Notes: a model not told the origin generated them from the letters alone. 33,872 nucleotides of DNA from JAVVXB01 sp036651815 (GCA_036651815.1 JAVVXB010000033.1:1-33872); one strand, 5' to 3'; counted from the stretch's first letter, positions 16,113-24,746 are shown. Made by a program: numbers and translations.

Positions 16113-16150
16113 CACTGTACTATGATTTGATTTAGCACAGTGCCTTTGTT
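16113..16150. terminator. Bidirectional terminator between the sigma remnant and the AraC gene
   Basis: CACTGT-A-CT at 16113-16120 pairs with AG-C-ACAGTG at 16134-16142, followed by CCTTTGTT on plus. It lies between two converging genes. Confidence 0.6.
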
Positions 16151-16174
16151 CATTATAATTCGAATATCTGCCAG

Positions 16175-17161
16175 CTAAGACAACACACTGTTGCTTTCCA
16201 AGTGGCCGTTCGCACGCTCAGTTGACATTGCATTTCGATAGGTGGTTGGTGCATAACCCGTATAAGTCTTGAATGCCTTGCTAAAATGATATTGATCATA
16301 ATATCCAAGCAAAAAAGCGATCTGCGAAATAGAGAGATTGCCTGAAATCAGATACTCGATTGCCTTCTCCATCTTGACTCGTTGAATATATCCGGTGATC
16401 GTTTGGTCAGTGGCATGTTTAAAAATTTTGCTCAGATGGCACGCGCTAATCGATACCACATCCGCCAGTTCCTGCAGACGAAGCGAGGAGTTCAAGTGAT
16501 TGCCGATATAATGCTTGATCTCATTGGCTACTTGTTCGTTCCAACTCGTCTCCGTTGCTTGATCGACAAAACTGAGTTTGCGCTCGAGTTGCATCAAAAA
16601 AAATTGAATACCAATCGCGATCGCATCCAGTTGTTCAGAGCCAATTGGCGTTTGTAAGACCTCGTCGAGTACTTCGCTAATGATAAATCCACCGGGTATA
16701 ATCAGGTCGCAACCCCAAATTTTATTCAAATTTTCCCGATCATAGATGGTATAACCGGATCGAGTCATATCACCCGTAATATTCATCCACAGCATTGTTG
16801 CCGGTCGGCTGCTTTCCTTTTCGAACCCCAAGCGATGTACCTGATTTCTGGGTACAATGATTAGCTGTCCTGGGTGCAGTTGATAATATCGTTCACCGAG
16901 CTGCAGCAGGCTGCTCTCGCTGATTTGTACTGCAACTTCAAAAAAAGTATGAGAATCGAATTCGTTGAAAGGGGTGTAATCAAAGCTGAACAGCGGTGGC
17001 ATGCATAGCGTTCCGTTGTCCTCATACAGATTGATAAACAAATCCCGAAGTGTTTCCCGTGACAAACGTTGCCGTGTCTGATGAACCAGTTCGAGGATAT
17101 GCCTTGTAACTGTATCTCGTTCCTCTTCATTTTGATAGCCGCTCTGTTGTATCGAGGGCAT
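16175..17161 (-). CDS. AraC-family transcriptional regulator
   Basis: The 328-residue protein has an N-terminal cupin-like sensing domain (about residues 30-190; YYQLHPGQLIIVPRNQVHRLGFE is its typical jelly-roll end) and a C-terminal AraC/XylS double helix-turn-helix from about residue 220: LRLQELADVVSISACHLSKI and later ISQIAFLLGYYDQYHFSKAFKTYTGYAPTTYRN, the family signature. This is the layout of sugar-responsive activators of clostridial uptake operons. It lies 105 nt downstream of the solute-binding protein gene on the same strand, so it probably belongs to that transcription unit and controls the locus. Its ATG at 17161 follows AGAGGGA. The accessory block begins right after it. Family secure; ligand unknown but most likely the imported sugar. 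Confidence 0.92.
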   Translation of the reverse strand: MPSIQQSGYQNEEERDTVTRHILELVHQTRQRLSRETLRDLFINLYEDNGTLCMPPLFSFDYTPFNEFDSHTFFEVAVQISESSLLQLGERYYQLHPGQLIIVPRNQVHRLGFEKESSRPATMLWMNITGDMTRSGYTIYDRENLNKIWGCDLIIPGGFIISEVLDEVLQTPIGSEQLDAIAIGIQFFLMQLERKLSFVDQATETSWNEQVANEIKHYIGNHLNSSLRLQELADVVSISACHLSKIFKHATDQTITGYIQRVKMEKAIEYLISGNLSISQIAFLLGYYDQYHFSKAFKTYTGYAPTTYRNAMSTERANGHLESNSVLS

Positions 17162-17266
17162 ACCGCATCCCTCTTTCCATTCAATAATATTGTTTGCCCG
17201 CCGACAAGTTTTCCGTCTTACCGACGAGCAAACTATTGATATCTTTCCCTGTTTTCAGCGGATGGG

Positions 17267-18622
17267 TCAGCCGCCGTAAACGCCATTTTCCTTCAAAATA
17301 GCGATTGACTCTGCCTCGCACTCTTTGAGGAAATTCATGATTGCTTCGTCATCGCCATAGAATTTTGGCGTCATCCAACCAACGGTGGATAGTTTCTCAG
17401 CGAGCTTTGTTTGCAACTCATCGTTGCAAGGCAGCGGCGGATAGGTATATACGTCCTTGCCTTCAAGGGAGAAAGCTGCGATAACCTCTGGGGCAACGCC
17501 CTCAACTGTAACATTGTTACGAGCTGAGAACCAGCCGTTTAGTTTTGCCTGCAATGCCTGATTTTCGGGTTCAAGCATGAACATGATGAAATCCCATGCG
17601 GCTGCAGCCTTTACGGTATCCTTCTCGCCGGACAGCACGTACCAGTTATTGGTCTGGATCAGGCCTGCCTTCCAGAGCGGGAACACGCCGTAATTTAGGT
17701 TTGGCGCATTCTTTGCAATGTCCGGGATAACCCAATGCTCACGCATGAACATGGCCGTCTGCTCCGCTTCAAATCCAGCGGCATCAGAGCCCATGTCAGC
17801 GTTGCAAGTCTTATCACCCCAAACGATATCAATGTACATCTTCATGGTTTTCAGACCGGCTTCGTTGCAGTAATCCGGAACGAACTTGCCATCGCCCATA
17901 TCCTTAACGAGCGAATGGCCTTCCTGCATCAGCCACAGCCAGAACTTTTCTCCGATACCGGAACCGCCACCCGTCAGACGAAGGGAGATGCCAGAGCGGA
18001 CAAGGTTCCCCTTCTCATCAAACTTCGCCAATTTCTTGGACAGCTCACGAATATCTTCAAAGGACTTCGGTGCATCCGCATCGGTCAGCCCTGCTTCTGC
18101 CCACATATCTTTGTTATAGTAAATTCCGCTGCAGGAGATTAAAGACGGAACGGAGTACACTACGTCGTCCTTGATACAGAAGTTTTGGATCACTTTGTCA
18201 AACGAATCGGACTGTACAAACTGAGCTACGTTTTCCGGTGCCTTGCGGGCATATCCACCCTCAACGAAGCGAAGGAAAAAAGTCGGATCAATTGAAACGA
18301 TGTCGGGACCCGAGGATGCGGGAAGCGCTGTACTCAGCTTCGTCTCAACGTCACGCAGGTTGAAACTGGTGCATTCAATTTTCACATTGGGATGCTTTTC
18401 CGTATAAGCTTTGGACATCTGTGCAAGCCATTCATCGAATTCCGGATAACCAATCCACAGTGTTAAATTGATTTCACCGGCATTGTCGATATCAACGGCT
18501 GCGGTTTCGGTACTGTCTGCGGTGCTGCTGCCCGTATCGCTGCCGGTTGCTGCCTGATTGCAACCAGCAAACAGCATCGCCACGCACATCAGTGACATCA
18601 TGAGAGCTAAGATCTTTTTCAT
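17267..18622 (-). CDS. Sugar ABC transporter substrate-binding lipoprotein
   Basis: The 451-residue extracellular solute-binding protein (family 1) has a lipoprotein signal peptide: MKKILALMMSLMCVAMLFAG with Cys21 as the lipidated residue (LFAGC). A Ser/Thr-rich linker follows, then INLTLWIGYPEFDEWLAQMS and the two-lobe fold with SGPDIVSIDPTFFLRF, SGIYYNKDMWAEAGL, PKSFEDIRELSKKLAKFDEK and NNWYVLSGEKDTVKAAAAWDF, all usual landmarks. The ATG at 18622 has AAGGAGGAAAG in front. It follows the cupin gene and precedes the AraC gene. No permease is next to it; the only sugar permeases in the window are at 5.3-7.1 kb on the same strand, so this is the likely binding partner, separated from them by the accessory block. 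Aromatic residues in the cleft fit a carbohydrate ligand, but the sugar is unknown. Confidence 0.93.
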   Translation of the reverse strand: MKKILALMMSLMCVAMLFAGCNQAATGSDTGSSTADSTETAAVDIDNAGEINLTLWIGYPEFDEWLAQMSKAYTEKHPNVKIECTSFNLRDVETKLSTALPASSGPDIVSIDPTFFLRFVEGGYARKAPENVAQFVQSDSFDKVIQNFCIKDDVVYSVPSLISCSGIYYNKDMWAEAGLTDADAPKSFEDIRELSKKLAKFDEKGNLVRSGISLRLTGGGSGIGEKFWLWLMQEGHSLVKDMGDGKFVPDYCNEAGLKTMKMYIDIVWGDKTCNADMGSDAAGFEAEQTAMFMREHWVIPDIAKNAPNLNYGVFPLWKAGLIQTNNWYVLSGEKDTVKAAAAWDFIMFMLEPENQALQAKLNGWFSARNNVTVEGVAPEVIAAFSLEGKDVYTYPPLPCNDELQTKLAEKLSTVGWMTPKFYGDDEAIMNFLKECEAESIAILKENGVYGG

Positions 18623-18689
18623 GTTCTTTCCTCCTTGATATTTATGAGATGTACCATTTTCTCACCAGCACAGCCGATGAGAAAGTTTA

Positions 18690-19094
18690 TTATTCACCAC
18701 AACGACTGAAGCGTTTTTTTTCAAATCCATCGATCGCGCGGTAATCAGCCGTGTACCACCCAGAATGCACAACGCCTGGTTCCATGTAAAGTTCATCGCC
18801 AGCCTTCAGCGTACAGGTCTCTTTTCCGTCGATCTCCAGGCGATATTCCCCGCTGAGCACATGACAATATTCGCCATATTCGTGGGAATGAGGTTCACAG
18901 TAACCGCCCTTGCCATCACGGGTAACCCAAAGAACAATCTGCTCCCCGTTCGCGCCGTCAAAGATATAGCCTTTCATACCGCCGGCATTGTTATCTGTTT
19001 TGACCTCGTTTGCAACGTTCATAAGAAAAGCGGCGGGGAATGTGGTGTTTCCGGATGATTGCTGTAGAATGTAACCGAAATTCGTTTTTTCCAT
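18690..19094 (-). CDS. Cupin-domain protein
   Basis: The 134-residue single-domain cupin has motif 1 CEPHSHEYGEYCHVLSGEYRL (His-x-His, Glu, and a later His, a standard metal site) and motif 2 AGDELYMEPGVVHSGWY. Start at 19094 is set by AGGAGG seven nt before the ATG; the frame is open further upstream but without a ribosome binding site. It is the first gene of the cupin, binding protein, AraC run and is divergent from the plus-strand amidohydrolase. Small cupins of this type in sugar loci are usually isomerases or sensors of a sugar acid; some act as ethanolamine-utilisation EutQ-like or lyxose-isomerase-like enzymes. No specific function can be given. The metal ligands are intact, so it is likely active. 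Confidence 0.88.
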   Translation of the reverse strand: MEKTNFGYILQQSSGNTTFPAAFLMNVANEVKTDNNAGGMKGYIFDGANGEQIVLWVTRDGKGGYCEPHSHEYGEYCHVLSGEYRLEIDGKETCTLKAGDELYMEPGVVHSGWYTADYRAIDGFEKKRFSRCGE

Positions 19095-19258
19095 TGTTTT
19101 CCTCCTGATGTGATTTGAAATATTTATTACATACATGACAATTTGAATAGAATGAGCAACAGAATCGTTCTTTTTAAATTGTATCTCCCCATCCCATACC
19201 ATTTCCATGTATAATTCTGCGCTCTGAATGTAATCTTACGTGAACTATCGTTCAGTCC

Positions 19259-19286
19259 TTGACTTTCATTTGATATGGAGTATGAT
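19259..19286 (+). promoter_or_regulatory. Promoter of the plus-strand amidohydrolase
   Basis: TTGACT at 19259-19264 and TATGAT at 19281-19286, 16 bp apart, 51 nt before the TTG start. Just upstream GAAC-TAT-CGTTC is a small inverted repeat that could bind a regulator. Confidence 0.55.
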
Positions 19287-19337
19287 CGGAATTGCTCATT
19301 ATTGCGACACAATTTCATTTGAAAGGAATCATGCATT

Positions 19338-20240
19338 TTGAAGCAAATCAAAAAGATCGATATCCATGCTCATGTTTCGCTGCACATGGAATATGAATTC
19401 CCGGAGTATTTCAACAATTCCATAGAAAATCAACTTGCTGTTTATGACACGCTGGATATCGAAAAGGGTATCCTGTTGCCGCTGGTTAGCATCGAGGCCC
19501 AACCGCAGGTTATCCCCAATGGTGATACCTGCTACCTTGCAAAAACGCATCCGGATCGATTTTATTGGTTTTGCAATGTGGATCCACGCGCTTGGAAAAA
19601 CAGCACGACTGCGGATTTGGGAAGATTGCTCTCCTTCTACAAAGAACTTGGCGCAAAAGGTATGGGTGAACTGACGGCCAATCTGTATGCGGACGACCCA
19701 ATGATCGACAATTTGTTTGCCTACTGTCAAGAGCTAAACCTGCCAGTCACCATCCATATTGCGCCACAGCAGTACGGTTGCTATGGTATTATTGACGAGG
19801 TTGGTCTGCCGCGCATCGATAAAATACTCACAAAATATCCCCAACTCAAGATTTTAGGCCACTCGCAACCGTTTTGGGCAGAAATCTCTGCCGATGTGAC
19901 GCAGGAAACGCGCGGGACCTATCCTGCGGGCAAGGTGCGCGAAGGCAATCTGGCGCGTCTGCTGCGTAATCATGAAAACCTGTACTGCGATATGTCCGCA
20001 TTCAGTTGCTGCAACGCTATGACTCGTGATCCTGAATACGCCTATCGCTTTATTGAGGAATTCGGAACCCGCATGATGTATGCCATCGATCTATGTCTGC
20101 CGGATGACCGACAGCCGAAAATGCTGGCCTCCTTCCTCGACAATGCCTATGCCGACGGTTACATCTCGGAAAAAAGCTATTACGGCATCTGCCGCGGCAA
20201 TGCCATCCGCGTGCTTAAGTTGGACGATCTAACCGAATAG
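19338..20240 (+). CDS. Amidohydrolase-family (PF04909-like) metal-dependent enzyme, copy 1
   Basis: The 300-residue TIM-barrel protein belongs to the amidohydrolase-2 group, which includes ACMSD and related decarboxylases and hydrolases. Metal ligands seen are HAH in KIDIHAHVS (residues 8-12), His in VTIHIAP (mid-protein), His in KILGHSQPFW and a terminal Asp in MYAIDLCLPD. The signature GMGELTANLYADDPMIDNLF is shared with the two paralogues at 20.5 and 21.5 kb, but this copy is clearly more distant (about half of residues differ). It starts at TTG 19338 with GAAAGGA ten nt upstream. It faces the cupin-binding-protein operon divergently and converges on copy 2, with a shared terminator at 20290-20330. 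Substrate unknown; a carboxylated or lactone intermediate of sugar breakdown is a plausible guess. Confidence 0.9.
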   Translation: MKQIKKIDIHAHVSLHMEYEFPEYFNNSIENQLAVYDTLDIEKGILLPLVSIEAQPQVIPNGDTCYLAKTHPDRFYWFCNVDPRAWKNSTTADLGRLLSFYKELGAKGMGELTANLYADDPMIDNLFAYCQELNLPVTIHIAPQQYGCYGIIDEVGLPRIDKILTKYPQLKILGHSQPFWAEISADVTQETRGTYPAGKVREGNLARLLRNHENLYCDMSAFSCCNAMTRDPEYAYRFIEEFGTRMMYAIDLCLPDDRQPKMLASFLDNAYADGYISEKSYYGICRGNAIRVLKLDDLTE

Positions 20241-20289
20241 ACTTGACAACGTTCGATCCTCTGATTGTTCCTCCATCCAACCTCACTGC

Positions 20290-20330
20290 ATCGTCCTGTT
20301 GCAGACACACAAGCCCCGCAGCAGGACGAT
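20290..20330. terminator. Bidirectional terminator between converging amidohydrolases
   Basis: ATCGTCCTGTTG (20290-20301) pairs with CAGCAGGACGAT (20319-20330), 11 of 12 positions, 17-nt loop. T-rich sequence follows on plus and A/T-rich on minus. Confidence 0.7.
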
Positions 20331-20510
20331 TCTTGATATTTTGAAGGTGCATTGTCCTCTTGTATACTCGTCCTACCGCCTAGGGAAAGACCCTCCGCAA
20401 GAATCAATGTAGCGATCTCTTCTTTCGTAACAGATCGTTCGCTGTCCGATTTCGGGCGGATTGGCTTCTCTCCCTTCTGCACTCTTAGCATCTAAAATTT
20501 TGCCATCGAT

Positions 20511-21404
20511 TTATTTTGATACCAACGCAAGCAAATTTTCTCTGCAAATCTTGTTATAGGCTTTCTGACTGATGTGTCCAGCTTCCACGCACGCATCCAA
20601 ATAGTTGGACAGTTCCATATAATTCGTGATTGCGCAATAATCGACGCCAAAGAAGAGTTTATTCTGAAATTCTTCGAGAAATTGATAGCCGAATACCGGA
20701 TCACGCATAATTGCATTTCCGCCGGACCCGGCAGAAAGATCAGCGTATAGATTGGGATAGTTTCGAAGCAGTTCCACGAGACGACCGCCAGGTGTCACAC
20801 GCCCTTTCGGATAACCATTGCGGTTCTCTTCGTTGCAATCGCCGCTGATCTCCGCCCACCATTTCTGGCTGTGACCGATCAACTTTAGCTTTGGAAACCG
20901 CTGCAATGTTGCTTCAATTTTATAAAGCCCCAAATCGTCTACAATGCCGTAATCGTTACCACCCAGACGGCCAACGTGGAACAAAATAGGTAGCTCACAC
21001 TTTTCCGCATGATAGAATAGGTTTTGCATCATTGGATCGTCCACCGGCAGGTTTGCCGTAAGCTCACCGATCCCTTGTGCGCCAAGCGACTTGTAGTATT
21101 CCATCGGAATGGATAGATCTGCATCTGGACTGTTGCTCAACCAACGTGGATCGACATTGCAGAACCACCAGCCGATGGTTTCCGGATGGGCTTGGGCGGC
21201 CATACGCGCGGCGCGCACCGTAAATTGATCGGTCATGTGTTCCGGCGATACGATTGGTAGCGCAACGCCTTTTTCCACGCCGATGACATCATACATGCCC
21301 CGCAGTTCCTCACTTGTTAGTCCCATTGCATCGGATTCGGCCCAGCAGGGATATTCCTTTTCCAACAGCACGTGCGCATGGATATCCAGTTTTTTTAGAA
21401 TCAT
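20511..21404 (-). CDS. Amidohydrolase-family metal-dependent enzyme, copy 2
   Basis: The 297-residue paralogue of copies 1 and 3 begins MILKKLDIHAHVLLEKEYP, with the HxH metal site at residues 9-11. ILFHVGRLGGNDYGIVDDLGL carries the next His, LIGHSQKWWAEISGD the third, and FFGVDYCAI the catalytic Asp. The motif GIGELTANLPVDDPMMQNLF is present. Copies 2 and 3 are much more alike each other (identical over many blocks such as KWW-EISGD and the C-terminal QKAYNKICRENLLAL) than either is to copy 1, so they arose by tandem duplication. The gene follows copy 3 by 51 nt on the minus strand and is probably in the same transcript. Start at 21404 with GGAGTG upstream. Intact; substrate unknown. Confidence 0.9.
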   Translation of the reverse strand: MILKKLDIHAHVLLEKEYPCWAESDAMGLTSEELRGMYDVIGVEKGVALPIVSPEHMTDQFTVRAARMAAQAHPETIGWWFCNVDPRWLSNSPDADLSIPMEYYKSLGAQGIGELTANLPVDDPMMQNLFYHAEKCELPILFHVGRLGGNDYGIVDDLGLYKIEATLQRFPKLKLIGHSQKWWAEISGDCNEENRNGYPKGRVTPGGRLVELLRNYPNLYADLSAGSGGNAIMRDPVFGYQFLEEFQNKLFFGVDYCAITNYMELSNYLDACVEAGHISQKAYNKICRENLLALVSK

Positions 21405-21455
21405 TGTAACACTCCGTTCTACCCGCTAACCGGGCGTTGATACTTGTTTTCGCCT

Positions 21456-22346
21456 TCAGTCCACCATTAACGCTAACAGATTTTCACGGCAAATTTTATT
21501 GTAAGCGCGTTGGCTCATTCGACCATTTTCCACACCTTCGTCCAGAAATTCGGATAGATGAAAATCGTTTTTGAGGCTGCAATAGTCCGTCCCAAAGTAT
21601 AGCTTATCTTGAAATTCTTCCAGAAATTGATACCCAAATGCCGGATCACGAAGAATTGCGTTTTCGCCAGATCCAGCAGACAGATCGGCATACATATTGG
21701 GATGGTTGCGCAGCAGTTCAACGGCGCGTCCGCCAACCTTCACCGGCGTTTTAGGCCTTGTACCACGAAGCACCTCCGTATTGTCACCACTGATTTCCGA
21801 CCACCATTTCTGGCTGTGCCCGATAAAGCGCAGCTTGGAAAATTTTTGGAGCGCTTTCTCTAAACGCGGCAATCCAAGATCATCGACAATTCCATAGTCG
21901 TTACCACGCCTGCCGATATGGAATAGAACCGGCAGACCACAGTTTTCAGCATGATGAAACAGGTTTTCCATCAGCGGATCATCAAACGGCAGATTGGCGC
22001 TGAGTTCACCAATGCCTTTTGCACCACAGGATTTAAAATGCGTCATCGGGATAGAGAGATTCGCCTCTGGAGAGTTGGTGATCCAACGGGGATCAACGTT
22101 GCAAAACCACCAGCCGATGGTTTCCGGATATTGTTCAGCGGCGAGCCGTGCGTCCCGATTAGAAAACTGATCAGCGCTATATTCAGGCGAGATGTCGGGC
22201 AGCGCAACGCCTTTTTCTACGCCGATGGCATCATACATACCACGAAGTTCCGGACAGGTTAGCCCCATTCCTGTACCTTTGTTGTAGACGGGATATTCAT
22301 GCACAAGCTGTACATGCACATGCATATCAAGTTTTTTGAGTATCAT
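21456..22346 (-). CDS. Amidohydrolase-family metal-dependent enzyme, copy 3
   Basis: The 296-residue tandem duplicate of copy 2 begins MILKKLDMHVHVQLVHEYP with the HxH metal site. VLFHIGRRGNDYGIVDDLGL, RFIGHSQKWWSEISGDN and YFGTDYCSL supply the other ligands, all intact. The start is the ATG at 22346 because AAAGGAGTC lies just before it; an in-frame ATG at 22361 precedes that site. It is the first gene of a two-gene minus-strand unit with copy 2 and reads away from the gene-poor stretch at 22.4-23.8 kb. Two close copies with a conserved catalytic set but different surface residues suggest either a heteromer or two related substrates. Same general function class as copies 1 and 2. Confidence 0.9.
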   Translation of the reverse strand: MILKKLDMHVHVQLVHEYPVYNKGTGMGLTCPELRGMYDAIGVEKGVALPDISPEYSADQFSNRDARLAAEQYPETIGWWFCNVDPRWITNSPEANLSIPMTHFKSCGAKGIGELSANLPFDDPLMENLFHHAENCGLPVLFHIGRRGNDYGIVDDLGLPRLEKALQKFSKLRFIGHSQKWWSEISGDNTEVLRGTRPKTPVKVGGRAVELLRNHPNMYADLSAGSGENAILRDPAFGYQFLEEFQDKLYFGTDYCSLKNDFHLSEFLDEGVENGRMSQRAYNKICRENLLALMVD

Positions 22347-22763
22347 GCGACTCCTTTCCATTTAGCGTCGATGCCTGACCTGTAGGTAACTGACACGGCA
22401 CTGTTTCTAAATGAAGGTTTGCAACCGGATATCGAATGTCACGATGGGTAAAGGGGAAGACAGCTTCGAGCAGCAACGATCGTTTGTTTTATCATTTTGA
22501 ACTGGCCGTAGTCGATTAAGATGAGTGCTTTCGTGACGTTCGTACTGCGGCAATCGTCACAAACAGCAGCTTTTCGATGACCAACCCCCGCTGAATGAAT
22601 TGCATACAGCTTGGTTATCCTCTGGAAACCTTCATCAATGCGCGCCCGAGCATTTGTTCTTTTTGCATTTCTTAGGGCGCTGGCAACCTCCATGGCTAAA
22701 AATCAAAATCGAGTGTTCGTTTATGTGAATTTCAAAAATGGATTTTTTGTTCCCGATTTATTT

Positions 22764-22808
22764 TTTATCCGTTCAGGTGGAGCATCCGCAGGAGTACTGG
22801 CAGTAGCG
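22764..22808 (+). repeat. Imperfect direct repeat R1, left copy
   Basis: TTTATCCGTTCAGGTGGAGC-ATCCGCAGGAG-TACTGGCAG, about 75% alike to 23168-23212. On the minus strand both encode a similar tail (LP..LLRMLHLNG and LP..TLRMRHMNG), which hints at decayed copies of one element. Confidence 0.5.
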
Positions 22809-23167
22809 CTCAGATTATGAGCGCACTGCTGACAAGAAAAGATATCGATGACGCTTCACAGAGAATTTATAAGCGTACCCCATTGAATGAATCATGATGA
22901 GCCGGCGTCTGTACGCTTGATGCCTGATGAAGAAGCACTGCAAAAGCCAACTGCGTCCATACATAGTGTAGTGAAGCACACCAATGAACGCCATGTAAAA
23001 ACTTTATGTTCTCATGTAAATAATTATTGCCCCATTGCCTCCGCCCGTTAAAACAAGTCTACCCCAGCTACGCTTATTGATTTCTACTACCACCGCCACG
23101 AAGCAATGATGCTCGAATCATCGGCTTTGTCGTTTTTTTAAGCAAAATTTGCGGTATTGAGTGGATG

Positions 23168-23212
23168 CTTTTGTCCGTTCATGTGGCGCATTCGCAGAGT
23201 TTCTGGCGGCAG
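23168..23212 (+). repeat. Imperfect direct repeat R1, right copy
   Basis: CTTTTGTCCGTTCATGTGGC-GCATTCGCAGAG-TTTCTGGCGG, the partner of 22764-22808, about 400 bases further on in the same orientation. Confidence 0.5.
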
Positions 23213-23345
23213 AAACTTGAATTTGAATGTTTACATGTCAAAAAAATGCTGGAACCATTATTGATGCAATTTGGATACGCATGCTAGGCCAAAATGATGG
23301 TGAGGCTGCAATCGGGATAGTGATTCGCATTGCGCGTTTCCGCAA

Positions 23346-23379
23346 ATAAGCTGATCATTGTGGCATGAACACAGGATCC
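23346..23379 (+). repeat. Direct repeat R2, left copy
   Basis: ATAAGCTGATCATTGTGGC-ATGAACACAGGATCC. It is 34 bases long and 28 of them match the copy at 23416-23449, exactly 70 bases downstream. Confidence 0.6.
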
Positions 23380-23415
23380 GATACGATCATCATTTTGACA
23401 TGAAATTATGGTTTT

Positions 23416-23449
23416 ATAAGCAGATCATTGTGACATACACGCAAGATCC
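23416..23449 (+). repeat. Direct repeat R2, right copy
   Basis: ATAAGCAGATCATTGTGAC-ATACACGCAAGATCC, the partner of 23346-23379. Repeated ends with TGTGAC resemble the multiple terminal repeats of IS21-like elements, but no transposase is nearby. Confidence 0.55.
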
Positions 23450-23845
23450 TACTTTCACGCAGCCACGCTCCGCATATTGTAAAGTGTCTTGGGAATGCAA
23501 TAGAAATCGAAGTTTTAGAGGAAAAGTGAGATTCGTACATCAATATAAACGGATTCTACATGGTGTAAGGCGGCCTTGCTTTTTATAATGAATAGGTCAT
23601 CCTATGATCAATAACTGTTTGGGACGACATGGATGTCCGGATGCGGTCTGTCTATTCATGTGTTGTTTCCTTTGAAGATAATCGGCAAAGGTTGATGTCC
23701 CTATACTGGCCTGCTTTGCGGCATACCGGTATCTGCGAAGCTTGTGCGGATGCTATTAGAATCCACCGGACGTTTTACGCTTGTAACCTCGTTTCCCCTA
23801 AACCGTCGGACGACACCCGCCGATGAACAACACTTCTAAGGAATG

Positions 23846-23983
23846 CGTGCAGTTGGCGCTTTTTTTGAAACCATTTGGCAGTATGCGGATCAATCCGATC
23901 CAAAGTCTTTTAAACAGTATCGTATGGCCCTTGGAGAGGGGCTTGATAAACTACTACTCTATATCATTTGTGAGGAGAACTTA
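23846..23983 (+). pseudogene. Short coding remnant, possibly of a ROK-family protein
   Basis: The frame reading AVGAFFETIWQYADQSDPKS-FKQYRMALGEGLDKLLLYII resembles the late helix of ROK kinases and repressors (..GDP.A...y...LG.gLanl.nl..P). It ends just before the NagB-like gene without the expected following strand. No start codon or upstream body is visible, so it is at best a tail fragment. Low certainty. Confidence 0.3.
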
Positions 23984-23987
23984 TATC

Positions 23988-24746
23988 ATGAAGTCCTTTC
24001 AGAAAGAAAACTTACAGGTCAAAATTTTTGATACGCGCAAAGAGATGGGGCAAATTGCAGCGGCAGAATTTGCTACGGTTGTAAAGGCATTGCTTGAGAA
24101 GAAAGAAACCGTACGAATTGTTTTTGCAGCGGCACCTTCACAGGATGATTTTCTGTCGGCGATTGTTGCCGATCCGTGTATCGATTTTTCACGTGTAGAT
24201 GCGTTCCATATGGACGAGTACATCGGCTTGGATGCAGATGCACCGCAGGGCTTTGGCAACTTCCTCCGCGATCGAATTTTTTCGCGGCGGAAATTTCATT
24301 CGGTACACTATCTTGATGGACAAAACTCCGACTCCGAGGCAGCCTGTAACCGCTACGCCGCAGAACTCAACGAGAAACCTATCGACATCGTTTGCATGGG
24401 AATCGGCGAAAATGGCCACATTGCCTTTAACGATCCACCGGTTGCCGATTTTGAGGACCCAAAGACGGTAAAAGTTGTGAAACTTGATGAGGTTTGTCGT
24501 ATGCAGCAGGTGCATGACGGGTGCTTTTCTCAGATCGAAGATGTACCTACGCATGCGATGACGTTAACAATTTCGACTTTGATGGCGCCGAAGTATCGCT
24601 TCTGCGTGGTTCCCGCGCCAACGAAGGCAAAAGCAGCAAGAGCAATGCTCAATGATCCGATTGACGAGCATTGTCCTTGTACAATTCTGCGCAGAACGCC
24701 CGGCTCGTTCCTATACATGGATGCAGATAGCAGCGCATTGCTGTAA
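23988..24746 (+). CDS. Divergent glucosamine-6-phosphate deaminase/isomerase (NagB-like)
   Basis: The 252-residue protein is of the NagB/6-phosphogluconolactonase fold. FHMDEYIGLDADAPQGFGNFL contains the Asp that matches the enolising base of NagB (Asp72 in E. coli). MGIGENGHIAFNDPP matches MGGVGNDGHIAFNEP, so His143 is kept but Asp141 is Asn and Glu148 is Asp, changing two of the three ring-opening residues. The N-terminal phosphate loop, LPTGGTP in NagB, reads FAAAPSQDDF, losing its glycines. The C-terminal AMTLTISTLMAPKYRFCVVP-APTKAKA is conserved. This subfamily exists in several phyla and has no clear substrate; a free or oddly phosphorylated amino sugar is possible. Start ATG 23988 follows TGAGGAGAAC. 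It lies 219 nt before the AGE epimerase on the same strand, with a perfect palindrome in between. Confidence 0.87.
   Translation: MKSFQKENLQVKIFDTRKEMGQIAAAEFATVVKALLEKKETVRIVFAAAPSQDDFLSAIVADPCIDFSRVDAFHMDEYIGLDADAPQGFGNFLRDRIFSRRKFHSVHYLDGQNSDSEAACNRYAAELNEKPIDIVCMGIGENGHIAFNDPPVADFEDPKTVKVVKLDEVCRMQQVHDGCFSQIEDVPTHAMTLTISTLMAPKYRFCVVPAPTKAKAARAMLNDPIDEHCPCTILRRTPGSFLYMDADSSALL

Larger units (their letters stand above)
22362..23820. other. Gene-poor, decayed stretch
   Basis: About 1.46 kb with no convincing intact gene on either strand. Base use is irregular and all open frames are short and lack family motifs. Two pairs of imperfect direct repeats are listed separately (22764/23168 and 23346/23416). 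Fragments such as LRMLHLNG on the minus strand, present in the first repeat pair, could be the end of an old transposase. I see no tRNA, CRISPR or other RNA gene. Confidence 0.6.

Noticed and set aside
22439..22693. A small minus-strand gene of 84 codons
   Set aside because: No ribosome binding site, no motif, and it lies in decayed sequence.
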